This document shows positions 49,642-60,690 of a DNA stretch of 64,000 nt, one piece after another. Origin of the DNA: Nymphaea colorata (Eukaryota; Streptophyta; Magnoliopsida; Nymphaeales; Nymphaeaceae); contig NC_045147.1 of the NCBI RefSeq assembly GCF_008831285.2, positions 13,866,854 to 13,930,853 of the forward strand, given 5' to 3'. Both the position numbers and the translations under genes were made by a program. Under the pieces are notes generated by a model that did not search any database, had not been told where the DNA came from, and saw nothing but the letters and a program-made list of their open reading frames with translations. Position 1 is the first letter of the stretch. Each line of letters opens with the position of its first letter.

Positions 49642-52600
49642 TTATAAGGATAGGGGTTGTGCTCTCGTGAAGACGAATACTCCTCCACCTCCAAGTGCAC
49701 GGCCCAGAAGCATATCACGGTCTAAATATGACAGAAAGTATAAACCACCAACTGATCGCCTGCAACGTTTAAAACAGTATTTACCAAACAATAACCAAAG
49801 GACTTGAAAATGTTTTATTTGGTAGTACAAATAAACTCTTAAGCAACAGATAAACATATTGGATTATTGAAAACATATTATGAAAGCCATCCACTAAGCA
49901 AGTGGCGAAACTCGATAACCCAAAATGCAGGAATACCTTGCTGGACTTCTCAATGAAATCTGTGTTTTGAAACTTCGGATGAATTGCAAGATCTACCATA
50001 TACCAAAGTGATAATTTATCAGAAAATGCACCCATCAAGAAACGGGTAAGGTGATAGAACAAGGGAGGAGAAATAACTGTTCAAAGTTCAGCTGAATTTA
50101 TGTACCTGCAGGCTCAAAAATGTTCGAGGAAGTATCGCAGGGGCTATCAAGGCTTGAAGATTTTCATTGATCTTCACATGCCCAAGACCAACCTATGAAA
50201 TTACCATCACTGACAGTTAGCGGATAGAAAACATGTGTGCATGCATGAGCATGTGGATGTGCATATCCATACAAACAGGCACCCATACACAAATATACAC
50301 ACACCCACAAGTCCACACAGAGGTATTTCAAAAATTTATGCACTTTGGACACAAAATTGTGCTTGAATAAACTGTGTCAGTACCCCATTTGTCGTGGTCT
50401 GCACTCTTTATGCAAGCATTTGTTTCCACAAAAATCTCAGGTTCTCAACAGGGAAAGGTGTACTCCTGGAAAAGAAGGTGGGTAGAGATGTAGGCTTTGC
50501 CTGGAGTCCGTTTCCTAATTAAGATACAGTCACAGGGTTGCCTTTTGCCTAATCCATGGGTTGTTCATACTTCATGGTAAAGCTGGATCACTACCCTGGC
50601 TAATACGCCAAGGCATGTCCATCAGGCACACTGATCATCAGGACTTTGCAGATCTTCTTATCCAGTCCCCAGGAGTCCTCAAAGAATCTATGAACAGTAT
50701 CTGCAAACCTCCCTGAGGATTGTGTATGAATCTAAGTATTTGGCACACTGGAGAAGGTGGAAATATTATTTTATGGCTAAGCGTATGCCAAATCAATGTC
50801 AAATAAAAGAATTCTACATGTAGCTGCAAAATGCATACGCATTCAATTTCCACCCACTGCTGCACAATATCAAAAATATGGAAGCAATTATGTTTTTGAA
50901 GACAAACCTCTTCAAATTGTAAATATATGTTACGCTTCGAAACAACTTTAAACTTAGCCGTAACAAGTAGAGTTGCTCCTTCATTTTCCTGAAATATAAA
51001 CATAAAACCAATCAAATTTTCATTATCGCAAGGCAAAAGCTTGACATTTAAGGATTGAAAGAAAACAATGTAAGCCTTGCCAAAAGGACACAAATGAACC
51101 AACCTAATAATCATGGATCTCTGAAAAAAATAACTAATAAGCAGTGAAATAGACAACCATTACACTTGTCAAACAATAAGATGAGACTTCTCTATAGTCA
51201 TGCTTAAATAGTTCAGTCGACCTAGAACACATTCTCATCATAAAAATAAAAACTTCAATAATAAATCTAAGTCTCCAACCTTTTATCATTCATTTCAACC
51301 AGTGCCTTCAGTTGTTAGAACTTCACCCAACAGAAATTGTGGGTGATATCACCGTGCCTACTGAAAAAGCCCTAGTGCATCAATATTTACACCTTCGATC
51401 TCTAAATTCAAAGCTGTGAAGCGTGCAAATGCCAAACTTGTATTTCAACCATAGCATGACCTAGAAACCTCTAATTTGGCCATCCCTAGGATTGCATTCA
51501 TGCGTTGTAATCTGTGATTGCCAATCTTGTGAATTTCAACCATAGATGTCCATAAACCACACAGCATCAAGCGGGAGCTGTAATATGGAAAAGAACAGAA
51601 TGAATGTGACCCCTTCTATAAGCAATTAAATGAAGCTTATGCATCTCAGGAACCTATATCGTTGCTTCACCAGCATCCTTCTTCCTACATAAACCTTCCA
51701 TGAAAAAACTGAATGGAATGTAATGATTTTTCAGATAGATGTAAAATTCCAGTGTGGAGTTCAAGCACGACAAAGACACATAAATGTTTACCTCCAAGAT
51801 AGATGGAATGCTCCAACGGACAACATTTTGAACGATACCTCCATCAACCTGGTCCCGACATTCAAACTTCTGAAAAATCTGACCTACCTGGCAATCCATA
51901 TGTACTGCAATGTTGGAAACTGGCAGGTGACTTAAAGATTTCAATGTGATGGCATTCAGATAATTTCTTAACTAGTAACTGGTTGTCCAAGTTCCCCCAC
52001 CTATGAATTTGAGTTAAATTTTCCAGTAATAAGCAGCATTTTTTTTTCTATACAACAGTGTCATAAACAATTTTTCGCATGACTTTGCAATTGGTTGAAA
52101 AGAAAACAAGAATATTTGACATAGTCAACAATAGAAAAAAATTTATCGGTCCAAAAAATCTTAGTCTTGCTTGAAATCGTCAAGAGTCCATGGCAGGAGG
52201 ATGATCCTTAATAATAGATCAATTTCATAACAATGATTCATCATGGTAATCAAGGAGATGGAGAATATACGCAAAGAATACACAAGGGAGAAGATCATGA
52301 AGGGAAAAAAAAAAGAAAAAGGAAAAAAATATATATGAATAATGTCGTTCATGTAACATAGTATCCTCCAAGCAGAGCCAATTCAAGGGGTTTCCCCAAC
52401 CAGGTAACCAATTATCTATACTTAGGTTGCGTTTGATAGCCTCGGAATAAAAAGGTATGTTTTGAGAGATCATCAGTTTAAACAAACTGAAGATCAGAGT
52501 AGCATGGATTTAAATCCATGTTTCATGTTAAAAACCATGGATTTAAGGTCTGACCTTAAATTTATGGATCTAACGATAGATCTCAGATCCGTGGTGAAAC

Positions 52601-53683
52601 AAACACAACCTAAAAAAACAGCTCCCCTGTATCCTATTCTTTGTATCCAATACAAGAAAGATCTTTAGATTGGCTTTGTTAATTTCCAGAATGACCTTAA
52701 ATTTGTATATTGTGATTTTTGAAGCTCTGCTTAAATGCCACCAGTAGTCTGATAATGAGGAAGAATCAGTTACTTGACAATCCTATTACACTATTCCAAG
52801 TGAAAAACCTCGCAGTACATCCGAAATCCCGAAAATGCTATATAGCAACTTTGGTCAAAAGTGTGTAGCTGGCTAAACGTATATCACAATTCATTAATAA
52901 AATATTGCAAAAACAGATTTTTTCTCCCCATAAAATTTAGGCAAACCAAAAATTTTCCCTTCCTTTCTTTACTTTTATTTTCTGTTGATAGAAGAAAATG
53001 CACAACCTTCTTCAAATTCCCGCACAAACATCCCGGACAGCGTTAGTCTACAAATGCAGAAAGCAATAGGCGGTATTGGAGACCTGAAAGAATGAAAACC
53101 TTTCTGAAGAATCGAGCAGAACAAGAACATCAGAGGCCGATGTGTACTGCAAACGCCATGTTCCATCCAGCTTCTGCAGATCAATGGCGGCACCACTATC
53201 GCAGCATTCCAACTTTACCTGCCATTTTACTTTACGTGAATTCCACAACGCACCATGTCTAATATATGGCTTTCTCCCAGACACTCACAGCATGGTTCAT
53301 TAAAGAAAGACGAACAACAAAGGCCAGTGATTCAGAAAAAGAAGCAACACCAACCAGAATCTCCTCAATGGAGGCACGTTCATCAGGAGTAGCTACAAAC
53401 CCTCTTTGGGTGTCTTGCACTGCTCTCAACAAGTCCAGTTTTGTTCTTTCCAGTTCCTGGGTCACAAGAAAATGAAATGAGATGTGTGTATGTGTGTGGG
53501 AGAGAGGGAGAGAGAGATTGCCTCTGAACTGATGGTGGTACTGACAGCGGCGAGACACTGAGAACTTTTCTTCATGGGCATTAAGAGATTGGTGTGCGTC
53601 TTCTTCCTCAAAGCAAGGGAAAATACACGCTTGTGAGAATCAAAGAGACCATGTGACAAGCATTTCCCAAACGCCATCGCCAT
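49642..53683 (-). CDS. Plastid lipid-associated protein / fibrillin, PAP10 type
   Basis: Eight exons on the minus strand: 53683-53522 (or ending at 53546), 53456-53355, 53218-53084, 51887-51792, 50988-50908, 50192-50106, 49992-49937 and 49759-49642, giving 278 (or 270) residues. All phases close. The first about 45 residues are basic and serine/leucine-rich, like a chloroplast transit peptide. Fibrillin hallmarks are ELERTKLDLLRAVQDTQRG, KLDGTWRLQYTSASDV, VGQIFQKFECRDQVDGG, NVVRWSIPSIL and, at the end, the conserved GGLYFLSYLDRDMLLGR with GGGGVFVF. Fibrillins bind lipids in plastoglobules and thylakoids and protect against photo-oxidative stress. It resembles Arabidopsis PAP10 (At2g46910). 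Exon 1 could end at a GC donor (53522) or a weak GT donor (53546); both keep frame. Intron 3 contains a MITE. Confidence 0.88.
52425..52610. mobile_element. MITE in fibrillin intron 3
   Basis: A 186-bp element with inverted ends GGTTGCGTTTGATAG and GGTTGTGTTTGTTTC (reverse of the right end), next to TA on both sides. The interior has palindromic AAACCATGGATTTAA and AGATCTCAGATC. It is non-coding; the superfamily is uncertain (TA duplication suggests Tc1/mariner-like, TTA would suggest PIF/Harbinger). Confidence 0.6.
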
Positions 53684-56235
53684 TATATCTTTCTCCCTCG
53701 GGAAGTTCCGTGCAGATACGTGGCTCTTGCTACGTGATATCAAAGGTTAGTGGGCATTCCCACCATTTGCAGCTGTGCAGATGGATGGCCTTTCTTCTCC
53801 ATCCAGTCTCACACTTCTGCTAATTTTGGGATTGATGGTGCTCCTTGCGGCCATAAAAGGCCAAATAAAGTAAACATTATCCCGCACACCCTGCTGTGGA
53901 CCATCCATCTTCTGAATGGACGGCGGAGAGTTGGCTTTGGTTGAAGAACACAGGTGTTTAGCCAAATATTTTACGAATTTTAGCCTCTCCGTTTCAATAC
54001 GGCGCTACATACATTATCGAGAGACGATGGACCGATTACGAATAATTTTAGTTCGATTTGTAAAAATAGCTCACAGAAACACATTTTGGACAACTTAAGC
54101 AAGCAACAAGTCGTAACCAGCATTTGTTGGAGCCCACGACAAGACTTAAAGCAGGGCTGTACATCGAGTTGAGCCAATTCCTGCCCGATTCAAACTCGAG
54201 CAAACTTGTCTGGTCGGTTAATTTGTTAAATGAGTTGAGCTCCAGCTTAACTGAAAACTTGAGCTTATAAAACAATTATACAAACTCAGCTTCATTAAAC
54301 TCGAGTAAGCTTATTTGATATCAGTTACCCTTTTTTTTCGTAATCTCCAAACTTAAAACGGCTTCAAGTAAAAACTTAAAATTTTAACCCTACATTTTGA
54401 GAAAATAATGTAAAATGTGGAGACTGTTTTGTATTTAACATCAAAAGCATTAAAATGCTTAATGTCCGGAATGTTTGAGAGAAGAGGCTTGTGCATCAAA
54501 TCAGTCCCTTGACGTTCTTCGCATGCAAACTGGTAACAAAATCGCTTTTTGTAATGGTAAGTCTCAACTTTACAACCATGAATGTAAGATTGTCCTCCCT
54601 TTATTGTTATTTTCCAATGTTGAGTTATCTCGGGGTTAAGTGAACAAAAACCAATGTGTCGTTCGATCAATTTCCTAAGGCCACGTTCGAGAACGTTATA
54701 TTCTACTGCAGAAATGACATACATGGAACAATTGTGCCAGCGGCTTTTGGGTGGCTTTAGAAAGTTTAGTGCTGCATTAAATATGTTGAAACTTTAGGGC
54801 TGGGTAAAATGTTTTTGCATTTCACCCGTTACCACACTCACGTACAAGCTCAACAGTCTTATAAAAATGTGAAATTTTAATTCCATACACAAACAAACAT
54901 GGAACTAAAGCACAAATGAAACTAAAATGCCTATAAAGGTAGGTACCGGACCGCCCAGGCCCTCTAAACCCCTGCCCGATCTGGCCCGTCGGGCCAGTGA
55001 GTCTGGTCCGGGCCCGGCCCGATAGTCCGGGACTTGGCGCTCGGCCTGATAGTCCGGGTCTCAGCCCCAGCCCATTTAAAGTAAAAATAATAATTTTTTT
55101 AATTATAAAATAAATTTTTAAATATAAAATATATTTATTAATAATAAATATATTTTTAAAACTAAAAAAAAAATCTAAATGGGCTGCCGCTAGGCCGGCC
55201 CCGAGCCATGAATTTCCCGGCCCAAGCCCGGGCCGGGTCGAGCCGACGGCAGCCCGGCCCGACGCCAAGGCCTAAAAATGCGTGAAACAAAAGTCCAATA
55301 TCATTATACAAGGTGGAACTTTTGTTCCACCTAAAGAAGGCACGTAGTACCACGTATTCAAACTTTACCAAACGAATCGGTCGACCATCTTAAACATTTG
55401 AAAGTCTGAAACCATCTAAGAATAATTTTAACTTAGGTAAGCCCCTACGCGTTCATGGACCCCACAATTACCATGTAAAGATCATCTCAATTTTTGCTTA
55501 TAAATGGAGCCATGTAGCTCCTCTATCTATCTATTCACTTGATCAAATGTCAATAAATGTTGAACAGATGTAGCTAACAATCAAAAGGGCATTTTTACTT
55601 GAATAGATAAGAAAGAAGTATTATCCATTGATAGGACATGCTGTCGTGTGCATTCATGACCTTACCAACTCTGCCACGAATCCATATCGTCCAAATGACT
55701 AAAAGATCATAGAGGCACTCAAAGGCCAAAATCTTTTACGAGCAAGGTCTGGGTGATCAGGAAAAATAAATTGGTTCCGCGAACCTTTCATACAAGGCTT
55801 TTGTCATGAATAAAATAAACCCTCGAATTGCAAGTATTGAACAAAAAATATGAAGAATTGAGATAAATAGATGATTGGGTTTTTGTCGCTATGAATAAAC
55901 TCTTGTATGGCAATTTTTTGAAACAAAAAGGAAAACTTTTGGCGTGTTTACGTGTTGTGAATAGATGATTTAATGGTAGTTTCTACATCACAATCAAGAG
56001 GTCCAAATTCCAAAAATGTGAAAGTTCCAAATGGTCTGGTCTCATACTGTCAGGTTCTTATTTAGTTCATATGTTTTACGCTTTTGGATAATTTTCTGTA
56101 AGAATTCTAATTGCTTTGATAATCATTCACAAAGACAGATTAATTTAAGTATACTACAAATTCATGACTACAATTTCCATTTTAGTTTCTTTGATTGCTG
56201 TTTATACATTATAAAAAGTAGATAGTATATTTTAC
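53684..56235. other. Spacer with transposon remnants
   Basis: 5' flank of the fibrillin gene followed by repeat-like DNA. At 54153-54330, CAGGGCTGTACATCGAGTTGAGC plus AAACTCGAGTAAGCTT resembles a common plant hAT-MITE remnant. A GC-ended, AT-cored element follows at 54940-55270. No gene recognised. Confidence 0.5.
54940..55270. repeat. GC-rich-ended, AT-cored repeat, copy 1
   Basis: Both flanks are built of GGCCCG/CGGGCC words, and the roughly 120-bp middle is almost pure A/T (TATAAAATATATTTATTAATAA). The two GC-rich flanks are partly inverted (GGGCCGGGCC-type), so it could fold. A shorter copy with the same AT core is at 60519. Confidence 0.6.
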
Positions 56236-56622
56236 TTATCTCTGTGTACTCGCTGCGAGAGAGGGAAAAGGGGGCGGACGAGGGTGAGGAGAAGCTGCCG
56301 AACCCGCTGCAAGTGGCCGGTGTGTCCGCGCTGGCTTTTGCTGTGGGCGGTGTGCTCCAGCTGCTCGCCGGTGGGTTCGTAGGGCTGCCACTGGGTGCCG
56401 ATGGGAGTGGTGTTGGCCGTGTCGAGCTTGGAGCTGGCTGGGTTGTGGTAGCAGAGGCAGTGCTGGGTGGTTCGCCGGTGGTCAGATCAACAGTTAGAGG
56501 GGTCGTCGGAGGCTGGGCGGCCATGATCGTCGGAGTACTTCGAATCTTCAGCCTTGCCTTCAAAACCTCTGTTAGCTGAGATCTAACTTCTGTTGTATAC
56601 CCAACATATTCATATATACATA
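56236..56622 (+). repeat. Left arm of inverted duplication of VIT-like gene 3' half
   Basis: On the plus strand this arm copies the last half of the minus-strand VIT-like gene plus its 3' flank, from TTATCTCTGTGTACTCGCTG to the AT-rich end TTCATATATACAT. Read in sense it gives YSLREREKGADEGEEKLPNP and the CCC1 C-terminal helices, with a 1-nt insertion and a later 1-nt loss that shift a short segment (about 56390-56450). It ends at 56622, before a 35-nt loop. It carries no promoter or 5' half. Confidence 0.9.
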
Positions 56623-56657
56623 GCCAGAGCAGAGCCAGAGAAATGAAACGAGGAATT

Positions 56658-57060
56658 ATGTATATATATGAATATGTTGGGTATACAATACAACAAAAGT
56701 TAGATCTCAGCCAACAACAGAGGTTTTAAAGGCCAAGGCTGAAGATTCAAAGTACTCCTAAAGTCACGATCATGGCCGCCCAGCCTCCAACGACCCCTCT
56801 AACTGTTGATCTGGCCACCAGCCAACCACCCAGCACTGCCTCTGCTACCCGCAACCCAGCCAGCTCCAAGCTCGACACGGCCAACACCACTCCCATCCGC
56901 ACCCAGTGCAGCCCTATGAACCCACCGGAGAGCAGCGGGAACACACCGCCCACAGCAAAAGCCAGCGCTGACAGACCGGCCACTTGCAGCGGGTTGGGCA
57001 GCTTCTCCTCACCCTCGTCCGCCCCCTTTTCCCTCTCTCGCAGCGACTACACAGAGATAA
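56658..57060 (-). repeat. Right arm of inverted duplication
   Basis: The minus-strand partner of the arm at 56236-56622. Counting differences by eye, the arms agree at roughly nine positions in ten, and the match continues past the stop codon into AT-rich 3' flank. The loop between arms is 56623-56657. This arm is part of the VIT-like gene itself. Confidence 0.9.
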
Positions 57061-57370
57061 ATTCTGCCATGGCCATGCTGCACGCTCCCGCGGCGAGGTC
57101 GGCGAGGCCTGAGACAACCATGGCTGGAGCAGCGGGATTGACTGCGCCAACCCCAAGCATGAGGGAGGAGACGGAGACGAGGCCGTCGTTGGCACCAAAG
57201 ACGGCGGCTCGGAGCCACTGCGCTCGCTGGGAGTAGTCGAAGGGCGTCTTCTCCTTGCCCTTGGACAGCTCCGCCGCTGCTAATGGTGGTGGAATCGCCA
57301 CCACCGTATCCGGTGATCTCAGTCCATAGACTGTTGCGGTCCTCTGTGCCGGAGGGTCTTGTGACGACAT
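56747..57370 (-). pseudogene. Vacuolar iron transporter-like (VIT/CCC1) gene with in-frame stop
   Basis: One uninterrupted frame of 207 codons, intronless, from ATG at 57370 to TGA at 56747, broken by TAG at 57047-57049 (codon 108). The first 107 residues end MAEFISV. They include the CCC1-family FGANDGLVSVSSLMLGVGA (58-76), the start of the membrane domain. After the stop, the frame continues with EREKGADEGEEKLPNPLQ and helices ending GGWAAMIVTLGVL. Family members are vacuolar or nodule iron/manganese carriers of about 200-230 residues. Compared with relatives, a few codons after the usual YSQ are also missing. The inverted arm keeps a TAC where this arm has TAG. The truncated protein would have about two helices and probably does not transport. 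Confidence 0.82.
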
Positions 57371-57423
57371 CTTCCTCAAAAGGGGATAGAGCGAGATTTG
57401 GAAGATAGTGAGAGTGTGGACGG

Positions 57424-57430
57424 CTTTATA
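57424..57430 (-). promoter_or_regulatory. TATA box of VIT-like gene
   Basis: CTATAAAG on the minus strand, about 54 bp upstream of the ATG at 57370. This predicts a leader of only about 25 nt. It would drive transcription through the gene and into both inverted arms. Confidence 0.55.
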
Positions 57431-57810
57431 GACGGAAGAAAGTGGAGGTGTGGCAGCCGACGAACAGGTGGGCCTTTTCCACGCACACCCTGGTGCCACT
57501 ATCTGACTCCGTTGAAAGAGTATCTCTTTAAGCCTATTTTTCCCGGATCGCATTTTTCTAAATTATTTTTTTGTTTTCTTAATTCATGCCCTTTTCCCAT
57601 CTGAATTCATATGAATTTTTTGGTACAACATACATCCAGGATGACCTTACTAAAATGCGTACAGTTAAAGAAAACCTGCCTCTTGCCGGGGCCCACGCAT
57701 CCACCTCATCATTCCGTCCAATATCCCCACACGTCCGTCGGACTCCGACGCCGGAAAAAGGCGGAGCCCAGCTATTTCGGCAGGACTGAAGAGAATGAAT
57801 GGAGGGAGAA

Positions 57811-58100
57811 ATGACTAAAATGGTTTTGCTTCTTCTTGAACTGCCCAAAAAATGACTAAAATGGTTTTGCTTTGCTTCTTGAGCTGCCCAGCAGCATGTA
57901 AAGCAGTCATTTTTTAGAAAGCAGCGTGTAAAGCAGCTTCTCCCTCGAGGAAGAACATCAACAATTTAATGGGTTCAAAAGCTACGGCGATAATTCCACA
58001 GGGAAAACTATAGGAATGGTGCTCCAGTTCTCTTACCGTAAAAGAGATGCAAACAATGGAAATGCGTGTAAAGCAGCTTCTCCTTCAAGGAAGAACATCT
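57811..58100. repeat. Small direct duplications
   Basis: AAATGACTAAAATGGTTTTGC with a GAACTGCCCA tail occurs twice at 57811-57892. GCGTGTAAAGCAGCTTCTCC with AAGGAAGAACATC occurs twice, at 57923-57959 and 58063-58099. Non-coding. Confidence 0.7.
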
Positions 58101-58984
58101 AAAAATGCACTCAATTCCTCTTCAAGGAAATGTTCCTGATTATAAAGTCACATTGGTGACAGCAAAGATGGTAAAAGTACAATTTTTTTGCTTTTAAAAA
58201 ATATTGTTTGTAATTCTTTAAAGAATCTCACTAAAACTGTCTTACAAAGGCTTGAAGACGAAAAGCGCTCACGCAGCAATTTTTTTTTTAAGATTACTTC
58301 TACCACTAAATTATGTTCCTATCAATTTTTTGTTTGCTAACAAAAATTTTACTTTAAGTCAGTACTTGACATTTTTTTACGTGAAAATTAGACAGTACTG
58401 ATTAATGTATGACATTTATTTAATTGAAAATAATAAAGAAAACTTCAATCCTATTAGCCTCCATTAGATCTTTTCTCATATATACCCACAAAAGAAAGAA
58501 AAAAAAGGTTAGTGTAAACCCCAAAACAACCACCATGAAACCATGGCCGGTCAAACATAGATGGCCTGGACAGTTGCAACTCTTACTGGGTGGTGGATCT
58601 CTGGCTCTTACATTTCTGCAGTTTGCATATATTCACTCAATTTGAGTTAGTTGGTCACCTGTAATCTAAGAGCAGAAGTCATTCGCACGGTTTTCTTGGC
58701 ATTTCACCTTCATTAGTGACTTATGTTCCCTTTTCTACTTCAAAAACATTAAAAAAAAATCCCAAACTACTGTACACATGAATGTTGTTTAAAGAATGTT
58801 GTTTAAAGAATAACAAAAGCAAGAGATTTAATGTAGTTTTTCACCATGGAAGGCCACCATCGACCTTAAGGATCAATGGGATAAGATTTGATATTTATAC
58901 TCTTTGTTTTTCATCATCTCTAGAGATTTCACTTATTTTTTTTGCAAACTCTAAGTCAATGCCCCCTGTTGATAACAACACTAT

Positions 58985-59028
<44 letters not shown>

Positions 59029-60518
59029 TTTGGGATCCTGAAAACAGATTATATTGGGTAGATCGACTTGAAATTTTTTTTGTTTTGGTATTTCCGGAAT
59101 ATAAATGTATGGATTTAGTAACGAGATCTGTGGTGGGGAGGATTTTGTATTTTGATGCAATCACAAGCTCTCGGCATGGTGTTATATGGTGTCAAGCTTG
59201 ATCTCAAACCTCCGTCACTTTAATGTTTAGTTAGGAGAAAACTGCATTACCTCTAAAGTTTTAGCTTACTTCATCGACTGAGTAGGTTTACAGTACATCA
59301 TTCAACTAGGGAAAGGAATCACATACTCAGACATGATCCTTCAACTTGGAATATCACCTTAAGCAAATAAACTCTGAGCTTGAATTGTAACAGCAGAAGG
59401 AGTTGGTGCATGGTGAATCGACCTCTCTCAACAAGTGCAGTAACTCACCATACCGGGGAAAAGTAAAATAAGCTTTTCATGGGGAATCCATTTGTGAGAG
59501 TTGAAATAAGAGCTTTCTACCAACTATACTATGCCAATTCAATTAATTTATTTTGTTCTTGAAGAGAAGTGAAAAGACGGCCATCTCCAAATGCAAATTT
59601 AGAATAAGATGAAGCATGAAAGTACATTTTGTCCATAACCGCCCTTTTTCATGAGCTTGAAGTCTTAGCAATGTCAAGAATAGAACCATACATTCAATCA
59701 CAATTGAGGGCCCGATTCAAGGGCAGAAACAGGTCCCATTTCATGTCGTGAACAAACTAAGCCGCTGATTTTTAATACATCAAATCCTTCAGGATTATTT
59801 TTTTTGGCAGATAAATTCAGCAACGTATAGCAATCATGGGTGAGATTTCCGAGGGCCAGGGAGGCGAAGAAGTAAGCCATTTTTATCATGTACCTTGTTC
59901 TTCTTGTCTGTTCATGAGGTTTTTGAATACAATGGATGACAGAAAAGTTGACATTTTTTAATCAGCCACTGAATTAAACCAGTTTGCCAATGATTAGATT
60001 CAAATCGGCCAACTTTGATAACACTTGTAACACTGTATAAACACTTTTGTTTTGAGTTATAATATATGTTAAAAGTTTACGTACGTTCAATGTGTACAAA
60101 TCATTCGGCTCCACTTTTTGTATGTTAGGGAAAAAAAATGAGTTCCTTTGTGAACGTTATCTTCCAACACATGATGGCAAGAAATCAATATCTACTTTCT
60201 CATGCAAGCTTTCTGTATAAAATAATTCAACAACTCGTAACCAATCTAATTAAGTTATAAGAAATGAATCAAAACCGCAACATTTCACAAAAAGGAGCCT
60301 CCTTTTACCAATACGATTTAAAAAAAGAAGCGGATGAATAAACTTTTCTTTCCCATAAATTTGATAAGAGGATGGTTGACAAGAGAAAATTTTCTACCGC
60401 ACTGAAAATACTCTGATCTGAGCTGGTTATTTGCAATCCCTGTTATGAATACTCATATACTCGAAATGCAATATTCCTCCCTTGTATACTTGAAATGCAA
60501 TATTCCTTCCTTGTAAGT

Positions 60519-60690
60519 AGGGGTGGGCATTCGCGCTGGGCCGGTGAGCCCGGCCCAATAGCTCGGGTCTCGGCCGGTGCCTTGCCATTTAAAATGAAAA
60601 AATAATTTTTAAAATATAAAATATATTTATTAGTAATAAATATATATTATTAAAACAAAAAAAATTAAAAAAATAATTTTTTAACTGGCC
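60519..60690. repeat. GC-rich-ended, AT-cored repeat, copy 2
   Basis: Starts AGGGGTGGGCATTCGCGCTG, has GCCCGGCCCAATAGC, then the AT core with AAAATATATTTATTAGTAATAA shared with the copy at 54940. The right GC-rich part is largely missing (only AACTGGCCG). Confidence 0.6.

Noticed and set aside
50638-51156. Long minus-strand ORF as a fibrillin exon of 172 codons
   Set aside because: Only the 81-nt piece 50908-50988 carries fibrillin sequence and has proper splice borders; the rest is intron.
56772-57236. Plus-strand 154-codon ORF opposite the VIT-like gene
   Set aside because: Antisense shadow of a GC-rich gene; Pro/Thr/Ser-rich with no domain.
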